Origin: Margaritifera margaritifera
Lineage: Eukaryota; Mollusca; Bivalvia; Unionida; Margaritiferidae
Assembly: GCA_029931535.1 (NCBI GenBank)
Contig: JAQPZY010000806.1
Coordinates: 53,501 to 117,500, forward strand
Reading direction: 5' to 3'
DNA length: 64,000 nt
This document shows, piece by piece, positions 11,405-21,615 of the stretch. The stretch's first letter is position 1. Each line of letters opens with the position of its first letter. Below the pieces are notes generated by a model. It was not told the origin of the DNA. It did not search any database and saw nothing but the letters and a program-made list of their open reading frames with translations. Both the position numbers and the translations under genes were made by a program.

Positions 11405-11424
11405 TAGAGAAAATATGTTTCTTT

Positions 11425-11515
11425 GATAATAATTACCCAATCAGGACACCTTAGGATATGACAATTACCCTGCAAATCCAGCCCTCCCAGACTAAAATAT
11501 TTAGCTATAAAAGAT
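11425..11515. repeat. DIRS copy 3 left inverted terminal repeat
   Basis: Reverse complement of the right terminus at 20735-20825, with the shared blocks TTATAGCTAAA, GGGAGGGCTGGATTTGC, CCTAAGGT and ATTGGGTAA. Confidence 0.8.
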
Positions 11516-11866
11516 TAAAGTTGCCTACCAACACAGGAAGTCAGAGTTATCTACTTTTGATATACAGTAGATACTGGCCCCAAATCCCATCTGTACCTCA
11601 GTTTACTACTGGTGCAGAATTCATGCTTTCTTCGTAGGATGTAACTGTGGGGAGGATGGGAGGGTGTATCTATATTATGATCGGGTAAATATTATCAAAG
11701 AAACATATTTGACTCCAAAAATTGTTTCTTCTTAAAAATATATTACCCAATCATAATACCATAGAAGAATAGGTAAGAGGTGGAGTGAGTTACATCCCCT
11801 TACCCTGGAGAAGGCCCATCTCTGTCCCCTAAGGTATGTGAGGCAGCTTCAACTCTTGAGATATAA

Positions 11867-12124
11867 CTAGGCTGGAGTAGTGACTCCAAATGCCTTGACA
11901 TGGCTGAGCAGGAAAATTTTTCCATCTATAAATCCAGCATCACTGAGAAGATGCCAAACAACCTGGGAAGGTAGCCTGTTGCATAGCTGCTTTGGGATGA
12001 AAGATCTCCGAGGTAAAAACGATAAAGTCATCTGACTTTCATCGGTTAGGGAACAGTTCCGCTCAAATGCAATGCTGGTGGCGACTGCCCTAACCTCATG
12101 AGCCAAAATGTGTAATAACTTCAT
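11867..12124 (-). pseudogene. DIRS tyrosine recombinase C-terminal part
   Basis: The minus-strand frame starts KLLHILAHEVRAVATSIAFE. The HExRA string fits the HxxR box of DIRS tyrosine recombinases and is followed by the helix that normally leads to the catalytic tyrosine region. The first catalytic Arg would lie upstream but falls in disrupted sequence. The enzyme inserts the circular retroelement DNA by recombination. This fragment ends with a stop at 11867 and cannot act alone. Confidence 0.6.
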
Positions 12125-12296
12125 TTGATCTTTGGATTAATTCTCTGTATTGCAGAGTGAATAACCCATCTTATCCAGGATAATAGAGCCTGAGCTGAGA
12201 TATCGACCATTCCGTCTTTCAAAGGTAAAATATAGATGAGATCTTTCTCTTTGTATTGGCTCAGTTCATTTTAGGCACCATTTCAAAGGATTCATT

Positions 12297-12409
12297 GGGT
12301 CCTGTAGATGGCCCTCAGGTGAAGGGTCCTGTAGATGGTTTCAGGTGAAGGGTCCTGTAGATGGCCCTCAGGTGAAGGGTCCTGTAGATGGCCCTCAGGT
12401 GAAGGGTCC
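12297..12409. repeat. Minisatellite, 27 bp x 4
   Basis: Four copies of GGGTCCTGTAGATGGCCCTC followed by AGGTGAA; the second copy is one base shorter. Confidence 0.9.
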
Positions 12410-12446
12410 AATGTGGAAAGAGGTTCACCACAAAAGACTGACTGCA

Positions 12447-12580
12447 TATGAGTGGGACCCTGTTCTTTGCAATGAAAGCAGAGTCCATCATGAGTGGGAC
12501 CCTGTTCTTTGCAATGAAAGCAGAGTCCATCATGAGTGGGACCCTGTTCTTTGCAATGAAAGCAGAGTCCATCATGAGTG
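12447..12580. repeat. Minisatellite, 42 bp x 3
   Basis: Three perfect or near-perfect copies of a unit containing GAGTGGGACCCTGTTCTTTG and CAATGAAAGCAGAGTCCATC. The period is 42 bases, a multiple of three. On the minus strand it keeps one frame open and repeats the residues THDGLCFHCKEQGP, each with a CxxC pair. Confidence 0.92.
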
Positions 12581-13030
12581 AAATCGAACCATCCCAACGG
12601 AACTGTTAATAGTTTGGGTCGAACAACAAGGCATGTATTCTGCTGATTCTGCCTGCTGTAGCTACAATTAGTAGGAAGCAGGTCTTATATGAGATGAACC
12701 AACAATGCTCTTCCGAGAGGTTCAAATGGTACCATATTCAACTATGTCAAAACTCATGGTAGATTCCATTTAGGCACAGGGCCAAAGCCTTCTGTCATGA
12801 CAAATCAAAGTTTGCCTGAAGGTTGGAAAGTTCTTTGTTTTATCCTATATCATCCCTTCCATGTTGGCACAACATGTCTGACATTGTGGAACAGTACCCT
12901 TTTATCGTGAAGGGCGCTAACTTCTTCACCTCACTAAGCCATAGGAGCAAGTTAGCTATTTGGGGTAATGATGCTTTAGTGAAGGAATGTGTCCTCTCTC
13001 ATACCACTTTGAGAAAATTCTCAACTTCCT

Positions 13031-14440
13031 TCATACTCTTTCAAAGTGGTGGGCCTTCCTGCCCAAGTGGTTCTCTCCACCATTTGTTCTGAGAACTGTT
13101 TGCCCCTGAGGGGTTGTGTAATATGATCCATATGCGCAGATAAAAAAATCTGGCTTTGGATGAAACTCTGTCGTCAAGGTTAGCTTGAGCAGCTGAGGAA
13201 AGGTAATGATTTTCCTTGGAATTTCCACTGCCTAATTTAACAAGTCATTTATGCAAGATTTTTCCCTCTTGAGGAGAGCAATCAGGACAAGACTGCACTC
13301 CGATTCCCTCATTTTTGCAAGACTTGGGATCAGAGGTGTTTAATGATAAGTGTACCGGAAGGCATCCAAACAATTCCAATCTATGGAAAACTCGTTGAAT
13401 GCCCATACCTTTGGATCAGGGAATGGAGACAAAGGTTCAGAATTTTGCATTTCTCTTTGTCATGAAAAGATCCACCAGTGGTCGATTACAGTGGATACAG
13501 ATTCCTCTGAATACTGAGGGATGAAGCAACCAATCGGTTTGTACAAGTTGATTCCTTCAGGACGAGTTCGCTAATACATTTTGTCTGAATCGAATGTGAT
13601 GGACTCGAAAATGGATTCATTGCTGATGACACCAGCTTAGAAAATCCGAACCCAGGAGGTGGAGGTCTCTGGATTTAGTCCTCCTTACCTTCTGAGACAA
13701 TTCATCAGTGATAGTGGAGGTGTCAGATAGAATGTGTACGCTCTTTCCATAAAGTGTCTCCTGCCACCAATGAAATGCTTTCACTAGGACTTTCATCTCT
13801 AGGATGTGCAATAGTCGCTCCTAAGGAGGCCACAATCTGGAAATGATGGCAGGAGGTGGACATCCCAGCCTGCTGTGCTGGTGTCTGTACAAAACGTGAT
13901 TCCCGGAGGATGGACCTGCAAGGGAACACCCTCCATAAAGTTGAGTGGGGTTCTCCCTTTTATTGAGAGGTAACCCCATAATAATTGGAAAATAGTACTG
14001 TTTGTTCCCACAGGAAAAGCTTCAGTCACCACTGGGACAATAGAGTCATTTGCAATGGTCTCATAAACTGGCGACCCAGAGCAATGAGAACACTTGTTGC
14101 ACTGAGGAGACCCAATTGGTGAATGAATTCTTCAGCTGAGATGTGATTCTCAAAAGTATCGAAGATGCTGCTATGATAATTTCAAGGCATGTACTTAAGG
14201 GAAAGAGACCCTGTTCACATGCATTTTAAACTATGTACCCAATCTGGGTAAAACCCTGAGATGGTACTATAATGGATTTGTTGGCAAGGAATCCAAGTAG
14301 GAACAGATGTGAAACAAGAGTGCATCTTGATCTAGAATATAATGTATCTGGTGCTTTTGTAGAATGTTGACCAGGTCGATGGAAATCACTGATGAGGAGG
14401 TGGCTGTGAAAAGAGACAAAATTCTGTCCATAATACATGT
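13031..14440 (-). pseudogene. DIRS copy 3 RT end and RNase H
   Basis: Directly left of the piggyBac, the minus strand encodes the end of RT: DRILSLFTATSSSVISIDLV, where the YLDDV-type box has decayed. Next, 13799-14032 has FCTDTSTAGWDVHLLP (RNase H, catalytic Asp) and 13617-13811 has MHILEMKVLVKAFHWWQETL and KSVHILSDTSTI (RNase H Glu and Asp). 13031-13228 is a further degraded piece. Frames change repeatedly. The RT motif FRALPFGWNISPGVL lies on the other side of the piggyBac at about 16.8 kb. Confidence 0.75.
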
Positions 14441-14443
14441 TAA
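14440..14443. repeat. piggyBac TTAA target duplication, left
   Basis: TTAA directly before the terminal repeat CTCATTCGGCCCC; paired with 16788-16791. Confidence 0.92.
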
Positions 14444-14450
14444 CTCATTC

Positions 14451-14568
14451 GGCCCCGATCCCACCTGCAGGCGTGATCCGGTTTCTGCATTCAGTGGCCG
14501 ATCCCGCCTGTAGTCGTGGTTTGGTTTCTGCATTCAATGGCCGATCCCGTCTACAGTCGTGGTGAATG
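14451..14568. repeat. piggyBac subterminal repeat, about 43 bp x 3
   Basis: Three units each begin GGCC(CC)GATCCC and carry a CTGTAGTCGTGG-like middle; the first two end in GGTTTCTGCATTCA. They sit just inside the left terminus and may be transposase binding sites; that role is inference. Confidence 0.8.
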
Positions 14569-14748
14569 TGTGTTAGTAACAACGTCTCTGATTGGTTACA
14601 AATGGGGTTTTTCCAAGAATCTGACGATATTAAACCAATCAGAAATGAATTTACTTTCCTTTGTGTAAATTTGAATTATTCATAAGCCAAGGTTACTAAT
14701 TGAGAGCAGTTTTACTATGCGTGTTTCACTTTTGAAAAATCGTAAACA

Positions 14749-16462
14749 ATGGCGGACTTGAGAGTAATATTTGATGATGCTGAGAGTGAAAATGAGGAGT
14801 TTCTCGGGTTTGATCTCGAAAATATTGAGCAGGCAGAGGAAAGATATGTTCGGCAGTTGAATATTCTACGAGATTTAGACTCGGACATAGAAGTTTCTGA
14901 GATTGAATCGTCAGAAGAAGAGGATGCTGATAGCGACGATGATACAGTTCTTGCGGATCTAGCAGACTGGAATGATAATCTTCGGCCTGTCCAAATCTAT
15001 GATTTTAGTGGACCAAATCCCGGACCTACGATGAACATGGACAAGGAAAAAAGAGAATTGGATTTTTTTCATTTGTTATTTCCAGAAGAACTGTACTCGA
15101 ACATTGCAGTCGAAACCAATGCATATGCCCAAAAATGCATCTTGGTATCACCAAACAAAACGTGGTATCCAACGACGCCAGACGAGATAAAAGCCCTTAT
15201 TGGGGCTCATGTTGTCATGGGAGTCCTTCCAGCACCAGCCCAAGATATGTATTGGTATAAGGACAAACTTTTCCATCCTTCCTGCATTGAACTGAAATTT
15301 AGCCGCACTTGGTTTGAAAATCTACAGAAATATTTTCATGTGACTGACACCAGCAATAACCCACCTTGAAGAACACCTGGTCACGACAAACTGGCCCACA
15401 TTAGACCAATATTGGAACGTATTCGCACCACATGCAGTAGAGAATACAATCCACATCGTGAGGTGTCCATTGATGAAGCAATGATCGGATTTTCAGGACG
15501 ATTGGGCTTTAAGCAGTATGTGCCTTTAAAACCGACCAAGCGAGGCATCAAAGTATGGGTTAGAGCGGATCCTCATAATGGCTATGTTGGGGACTTTCAG
15601 GTTTATACTGGAAGAACCGACAACAATCCAGAATTTAATCTTGGACAAAGAGTAGTTCTGGATTTGATGGAACCTTTGTTTGGTCTTGGACACCATGTCT
15701 ACACAGACAGCTTTTTTACATCTCCAGACCTATTCCTTCAGCTTAGACAGAAAGGTACGTATGGCTGTGGAACAGTTCGATCAAATCGAAAGGGTCTTCC
15801 ATCTGGATTACACAAAGTAAAGCTGAAGGAGCAGGGCCAAAGCGTAATTAAACAGAAAGGAGACATGAGAGTTACAGTTTGGCGTGACAAGAAGAATATC
15901 ATTGTACTGTGTACCAACTGTGACGGTGAGGCCACATCTGTTAGCCGGAAGCAAAAAGATGGTTCCATCAAAGAAGTTCCATGTCCACTCCCAATCAAAC
16001 TGTACAACATGTACATGAATGGAGTGGACCATGCGGATCAAATGCGAGCGACTTATAGCACTGGTAGAAAGTCCTTGAAATGGTGGAAGTATCTGGTTTT
16101 TTTTCTTTTCGACATTTCAGTAGTAAATTCATATTTGCTAATTAAAGAATCACAGAACCATAAGATCATAACCAAAAACAACAAGGAAAGCTAGAAGCCA
16201 GTTGGAGTTCAGAATGAATCTCGCACATCAACTACTTGGAGGATTTATGGGTAAAAGGAAAAGAGAAGTAGAAGTTCAACCCCCGCATCAGCAAGGACAG
16301 CATTGGCCAGTGGTCATGCCCAAGAAAAAAACCTGCAAAATGTGTTCACTGAACAAAGTTCGAACTGAACCAACAACTGGATGTGAACAATGTCAGGTAA
16401 ATTTATGTGCAAAATGCTTTAAACCGTATCACTTATTAAACTTTCCTGGATCATTTCAATGA
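14749..16462 (+). pseudogene. piggyBac transposase (PGBD-like), two lesions
   Basis: The start ATG at 14749 follows AACA and opens an acidic N-terminus (about residues 1-85). The DDE-type domain follows, with catalytic aspartates in VSIDEAMIGFSGR, HVYTDSFFTSP and NGVDHADQMR, in the family's order and spacing. The reading frame is broken once by TGA at 15367-15369, where a CGA Arg codon is likely original, then runs to a stop at 16192. After a one-base shift near 16195 the C-terminus resumes with LAHQLLGGF and a Cys-rich zinc-binding domain (CKMCSL, CEQCQVNLCAKCF, H) ending at 16462. Total length about 570 residues is normal. It would cut and paste at TTAA sites. Confidence 0.93.
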
Positions 16463-16787
16463 AATAAAGGACTGATGACATGATATTTCTAAAAATGTTG
16501 CACATAATTTTGTAAATGTGTATAAATAAGTTGTGAAAGACTTGAACAAATAGCACAAAAAATACATGGCTGTGTAGACAAATTTATTTGGAACAATTGG
16601 TGAAAATTTCATGGATTTTTATTGGATATAAGAAGAGAAATTAAGGTAAGAAAGAATGCATGTGCATGATGTTTACAAAATTTTCTAAATAGGTAAAAAC
16701 CCTCTGGGGCACAAGCAGCTAGACACAGCTTAGTGCTGCTGGGGCATAGCAGCAGTGATACTGATAACAGTGCTGGGGCTGAATGAG

Positions 16788-16791
16788 TTAA
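16788..16791. repeat. piggyBac TTAA target duplication, right
   Basis: TTAA directly after GGGGCTGAATGAG; paired with 14440-14443. Confidence 0.92.
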
Positions 16792-17227
16792 AACCCCAGG
16801 ACTGATGTTCCAACCAAAGGGAAGTGCCCTGAACAGGTATCCCGAGTCCCTGAATGCATGGTGCTGACAACCTGTCTGTGAGTTTCCCACTCCAAACCAA
16901 GGTGCCTGAATGAACAGGTTGAGAGCTGGATCTATAACCAGCCAAAGAGTGACACTGTCCTTTGGCAGCCAGAGCTATCTTGAGTAACCTCCTGGTGTTG
17001 AAATGCTGCAGAATGTCCACTTAGTACCAATCTCTTGGGATGTCTGTAATGAAGTTCAATATACATGGGACGGGGACATAGAACATGGTCTGGACACCCT
17101 GCGGAATACTGTGTATCACCAAAGGAACAGCGATGTAATGACTCCTGTTATGTTGAAAAAGTTGAATTCCTTCAAACAGGATGTTAGAAGGGAAGCATAA
17201 ACATGGCCTTATGTCTGACTGAATCAA
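16792..17227 (-). pseudogene. DIRS copy 3 RT, N-terminal side of the piggyBac insertion
   Basis: The minus strand just right of the piggyBac reads YLFRALPFGWNISPGVL, the RT motif B region in DIRS style. Upstream frames (16730-17020 and 17021-17227) contain further RT-like scraps such as FNTRRLLKIALAAKGQCHSL, in shifted frames. Joined across the TTAA duplication it is continuous with 13031-14440. Confidence 0.7.
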
Positions 17228-17426
17228 CAGAAAGGTTAGAAATGTTCCCCCATCATGCCTGCCTTAGAGGGTCCTTCCTGCTCCTTATCTCCTCCCAGAT
17301 AAAAAGGAAAAGAGCATGGCTCTGGATTTATGTGCCCATGAGGTTTGCCTCTTAGGTGGCCTATTGCAATCCAAGAAAGCTTACATGATGATTGCCCAGA
17401 TAGCGGACATAAAGAGAAATGCATCT

Positions 17427-18077
17427 TGTTATGTATGATGTTTACATATTTAACTTTTGTTTATAATTATAAGTTGTGACATGTGTCAGGTAGGCCAATA
17501 TTTTCATAGGCATTTTGCAATTAGACTTTTGTAACATGTCAGGTTGGCCAGTATTTTTCCATTAGAATTACTCATATTCTGATGTGACATAGGTCATGTA
17601 GGCATGTGTATTTATATACAGATTTTGGTAAACAAATTCAATCCTGTACTAGAATTCCGGTACTAAAGATCAGTCTATAAGGAATCTATTTTAGTAATTA
17701 CAGTTGCGTTGTTGACACCAGATATAATTTGAGAGGAATTATTTGTTTACAATATTCATTGGAAATAATAAAGTGCTCATTGACTTTTGGATTAATACAT
17801 GATTTTGGGATTTATGTGAACTCATTCAAATACACTCTGGGTTACATCTTTGTGGTACATCAGGACATTCAAGGCTATTGGAATTCATTCGAAACATTCT
17901 ATTATTTTGGACTTGTGATTAGGACATTTAGGATTATTTCGAATTTAACTCACAAATTGTAAGCGTCTTTTGAATTTTCACTTTGATTGTCTGGAAATAA
18001 ATTGCTTGTTGATTTTATTTGATTTTATTGGTTTCACTTTCTTTCTGTTAAATATTTTAAGAAGTAGAGTCTTAATT
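17427..18077 (+). mobile_element. Solo LTR of family A, copy 1
   Basis: Begins TGTTATGTATGATGTTTACA and ends near GTAGAGTCTTAAT. It shares long blocks with 32699-33413 and, inverted, 38086-38743: for example TAATTTGAGAGGAATTATTTG, GTGGTACATCAGGACATTC and TTTCACTTTCTTTCTGTTA. The right end is diverged, and no clear target duplication was found. It lies between the RT and gag remains of DIRS copy 3. Confidence 0.7.
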
Positions 18078-18299
18078 CTCTACAACTGCAAGAATAATGG
18101 TCAGAGCTATAGCATTATAGCAAGGGAGTACTAAGCCACTCCCTTATTGCGTGAGCCACATGAGTATTGACTCTACAGCACGAGTTCCCATGGGATTCTA
18201 GATGAAAGGGTTTAGGCTATATGTTCACACTGCTGAGAAAAGAGAGCCATCAAATAAGTAGGCAACTCGTGCACACTCTGATTTGTGCCTGACGTGGTT

Positions 18300-19750
18300 G
18301 AGTCAAGAACTGACAAGGAGCTTGTGAGTTTGAGTTGTCACATACTAGTATCATATCAGCATCTAGACTGTAATGTTGTTGTAGCAGGTACTGTAGTGGT
18401 AAGTCACAATGGGCCATGAAGCCGTATGACACTGGGTTGTTATGGCAAGGACCTAGATGGATCCATAAAAGCCATGAACCACAAACAGGTTATGGACTGC
18501 ACGGGTTACACAATTGTACCTGGGTGCTGTGGCATATACCCAGGTACAGTGGCACTACATTGGCCATAGACCGACATGGGTCCTATACTGGGTAGAGACC
18601 AAGTGATCTGTGATGCTGAAGCCAGTGTTACAGTGCCAGGGCAGGATACATTATATTGGAACACTGTCACCCATCTCCTTAGGCATAAGAAAAGGCCGTA
18701 TTGGAATCTGTGCTGATGACACACGATCCACATCGGATGGCAAAGTCCAGTTTTGATGGAACAGAGTCACAGTTTCCTTCTTTCGGTGCCACTGTCATGG
18801 TACCTATTGCTAACTGTATTGTTCATGGTCCGGGCATCCAGGACTGAAACATTGACGTTCTGGTACCGGAAATAAACCATGACAAGTCGTCCTGGGGCCA
18901 TTCTCCATTGGTCAGTGATGCCTTTAGACTGAGACAAATCTGTAAGGTACCAGGCTTACTATGATCTGTAACAGGTATGGACCGTTTCATGGCTATAGAT
19001 TGCCCTGAGTCTGTAATAGCAACTGAGCACTAAGGCACTAAACTGGCCATGGGACTGTTGTGGCACATACTGGATGTCTCTTCCCTATGAATGCCTGTGC
19101 ATCTGTAATAGCAACTGAGGACAATGGCATTCAACTGGCCGTATAGCGACCTGGGATGGTCATGGTACTATATTGGATGTCTCTTCCCTGTGAGTGCCTG
19201 TGTAAAGATGCCGGGATGGGATACATGATATTAAATCATCATAAGCAGTCCCCTCAGGCATATCTTTAGGCTAGATCAGATTCGTTATTGATTGTGAGTG
19301 ATCTTTATCTTATGGCAGAGTCTGATCTTGACACAATAGGGCCATCATTTCCTTCCTTTTGATGCCAGGTTCATGTTTCAGGGATGGGCTAAGGGATACT
19401 GGATCCCAGTAACGGGTAGACAAAAGAGATTTCATCATTTGACATTAAAGATAAATCTGACATTGGTGTTGACCTCATGCAATCCGATTCAGATGGCAAA
19501 GTCTAATCGTGACAGAACAGGGCCATCTTATCTTCCATAATGCTGGGACGGATTATGGGATATGTGGTCCACAAAACAGGTCCCTACTTGCATTGTGCGA
19601 GACAGTATCTGAGTTGGACTAGCATGCTATCAATTTGGCTTGTATCTGGCAGGGACAGAAGACTGGCCATCATACACCTTAGGCATCACATGATCAAGCC
19701 TCTTGGTACTGCCGAAAAAAATCTTGTCAGGTTGAGGCTGCTAAGCTGGA
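18300..19750 (-). repeat. Degenerate tandem repeats within DIRS gag region
   Basis: About 115-base units recur, clearest at 19010-19225, each with CTGTAATAGCAACTGAG, AACTGGCC, and TACTGGATGTCTCTTCCCT(G/A)TGA. Weaker copies extend back to 18350 (GTGGCATATACCCAGGTACA, GGCCATAGACCGACATGGG). The minus strand has short Pro/Ser-rich frames here, as expected for a low-complexity gag segment, but no continuous frame. Confidence 0.55.
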
Positions 19751-20013
19751 GCTGGTGAACCCTCTGCTTTGCCATACTCAAAAATCAGGAATTTATTGAC
19801 TGAGGCAGCATCAGCATTCATGCTAATGACATCCTTGTCTTTCAAAATGTGTTTATCCGCTTTCCCTTTCTGTTTAGATTGTCTGATCAGTACTGTAGCC
19901 CGCTGACTCTCTCTCCATACAGTGCATATTGACATGTATTTCCCAAGTTGCATCCCAAACGTCCATGCCCTTCAACTGTTTACAAAGCTTGCATTTAGTC
20001 CTGCCCATATTCT
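19741..20013 (-). pseudogene. DIRS copy 3 gag N-terminus
   Basis: From about 20010 the minus strand reads MGRTKCKLCKQLKGMDVWDA, then an Asp/His/Cys-containing stretch NMHCMERES. This matches the Cys-rich start seen in DIRS copy 1 near 4550 (CxxCK). It continues in a shifted frame through QSKQKGKADKHILKDKD. The right terminus of the element lies about 700 bases upstream, leaving room for the 5' leader. Confidence 0.5.
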
Positions 20014-20086
20014 ACACTCTGTAACAAGTAGTACAGAAGACAATATTTCACAGGTGTAGCCAGCCAAGTGTCGCTTTATAAACTCA

Positions 20087-20265
20087 TGCAGTGGATGTTA
20101 CTGATCTAATACACAATTTCTTCCAAAATTACCTGTAATGCAAGGGTCCAAGTAATGGCCTATATAGATAAAGTCATTGAAGCATCACTTTATAACTATT
20201 GAAGTGGACGTTATTGACTATACACTATCTAAAGAAAACTTACCTGTATGTGTCCGAACATGTGT
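20087..20265. repeat. Imperfect direct duplication, about 110 bp spacing
   Basis: CTTTATAAACTCATGCAGTGGATGTTACTG (20090-20120) and ACTTTATAACTATTGAAGTGGACGTTATTG (20185-20215) are each followed by ACAC(A/T)AT and by a TTACCTGTA(T/A)TG string. The pair lies in the presumed DIRS leader. Confidence 0.6.
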
Positions 20266-20734
20266 GCAATGTTTAAACTTACCCAGGTGGAAGCTGCTAA
20301 ACAATTAAAGTTTTCTACAGAAAAAAAATTACCTGCGCGACTTAAAAGTCTTTAATTTATATTGCAGAATACACAGAAGTCGAGTACACATTATTGAATG
20401 CATATACTAGCGATCAATGTAGGTAACTACAAAAGGATGCCTAACATGTATATTTTATCATTCTATAATAGATGGAAAAACTTCATCTTGGAGAGAAAAG
20501 AGCAAGAAATAGTTTGAAATATAGATAGAGTATACTTCCCTGAGATGAGAAACTCCTTCAACTTGCCATATAGTTGAGTAGAAGTAACTCTTGACGTCAG
20601 TTTGTGAGGTCTCTCAAGAGAGTGTGCTACCTAGCATGAGCAGAAGTAGTAACTGAGATACTGATGGGATTTGGCACCAATCACTATATCAAGAGGAGAT
20701 CACTCTGACTGCCACCAATGTGGGCAGACAACTT

Positions 20735-20825
20735 TTAGCTTTATAGCTAAAATTTATCCTGGGAGGGCTGGATTTGCTAGGTTGTGGTCGTACTCCTAAG
20801 GTATTATCATTGGGTAACATATTTG
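20735..20825. repeat. DIRS copy 3 right inverted terminal repeat
   Basis: Contains TTATAGCTAAAATTTATCCT and GGGAGGGCTGGATTTGC, the complement of 11425-11515. Confidence 0.8.
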
Positions 20826-20829
20826 AAGA

Positions 20830-21544
20830 AAGGGTAAAAATCCTAAAAATACAAAATCAAATAATATAATACAGAAATTCTAAATACGCTTCTTTCATGA
20901 GTACAATTTTCTCTGAATAGTGCCAATTCTCAAACTGTCTAACTGAAAATGCAATATAAAGTTTCAGATGCAACAGAGAAAGTTAAAAATTCTGGCCAAT
21001 TCTTCTAATTGGTCTTTACATTATTACACCTTCCACTGTGTAGAGTTGGTGACGATTTTTGTTGTTGTTAGACTGATTTACATAGATATACTTACTTAAA
21101 CATTTCACCTTGTTTAATGCGCTATGTTTAACCTTAGTCTTGTTCCATGGTTACATTGATTGAATGAATGGAAAGTTTATGAATTTATTATGCATCAACT
21201 TAGAAAAATGTAAGCACTATCTACAGCTGAGATATCTAAAGGGAAAAAATAAACAGAAGTGCCAAGATGGTAATGAATTCAGACAAGAAAGCAGCATTTA
21301 ATACAAAAATACTGAAAGTGAAAAATGTCATTTGGAGCATGTCATGACCAATTATAAATCTCACTATCGCGAAATGCATTGCTTTATCTGATAGGCTAAT
21401 AAAAATAAGTGGACCAGGAATTCCAAAGATCACCACAACATGGACTTCTATCAATACCTGTCAAATCTCCTTTATGTCAGAAATCTTGATTTTCATCAGT
21501 TGTATCCCACATATATTAGCTATAAACTGGCTAGAGATACTCAC
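20830..21544. other. Intron 2 sequence, nothing recognised
   Basis: AT-rich. A minus-strand open frame at 21236-21454 encodes a hydrophobic peptide but has no family resemblance and lies within the intron directly after the exon 2 donor. Confidence 0.5.
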
Positions 21545-21615
21545 TGGCAGTGTTTGTTGTTCTCCGAAGAAGAGTCTTGTTATTATCACTGTAAACAGGG
21601 GCAAGGTTGCCTTCA
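21545..21615 (-). CDS. SLC35E1: SLC35E1-like transporter, exon 2
   Basis: 71 bases bounded by a poly-pyrimidine acceptor TTTTTTTTTCAG and a consensus GTGAGTAT donor. It encodes (V)KATLPLFTVIITRLFFGEQQTLP: the first two bases complete a Val codon with the last base of exon 1, and the end is in phase 0 for exon 3. The string VKATxPxxxVxxxRxxxxExQ is the conserved helix and loop of the SLC35E/triose-phosphate transporter family (the VKA lysine helps bind substrate in the family). The short exon and exact phase fit make the assignment strong. Confidence 0.88.

Larger units (their letters stand above)
14444..16787 (+). mobile_element. piggyBac transposon, nearly intact
   Basis: A 2344-base element with TTAA at both ends, inverted termini CTCATTCGGCCCCGA and CTGGGGCTGAATGAG (complement CTCATTCAGCCCCAG), and a single transposase gene. 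It inserted into the RT gene of DIRS copy 3: RT motif B ends at 16.8 kb on one side and the frame resumes left of 14440. Only one nonsense codon and one frameshift are seen in the transposase, so the insertion looks much younger than its DIRS host. Confidence 0.95.
11425..20825 (-). mobile_element. DIRS-like element, copy 3, with nested insertions
   Basis: Inverted terminal repeats are visible: at the right, GGGAGGGCTGGATTTGC with CCTAAGGT and ATTGGGTAA (20735-20825). At the left is its complement, CAAATCCAGCCCTCCCAG with ACCTTAGG (11425-11515). On the minus strand the internal order is gag start (20013), repeat-rich gag (18.3-19.8 kb), RT (17.0-16.8 and 14.44-14.2 kb), RNase H (14.0-13.6 kb) and tyrosine recombinase (12.1-11.87 kb). 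A piggyBac (14444-16787) splits the RT and a solo LTR (17427-18077) lies on the gag side. It occupies most of intron 2 of the SLC35E1-like gene, on the same strand. Confidence 0.8.

Noticed and set aside
12297..12580. CRISPR-like regular repeats
   Set aside because: Units are contiguous with no spacers, in a eukaryotic transposon; they are minisatellites.
21236..21454. Hydrophobic minus-strand frame next to exon 2 as an extra transporter exon
   Set aside because: Exon 2 joins exon 3 in exact phase without it and it does not match the family.
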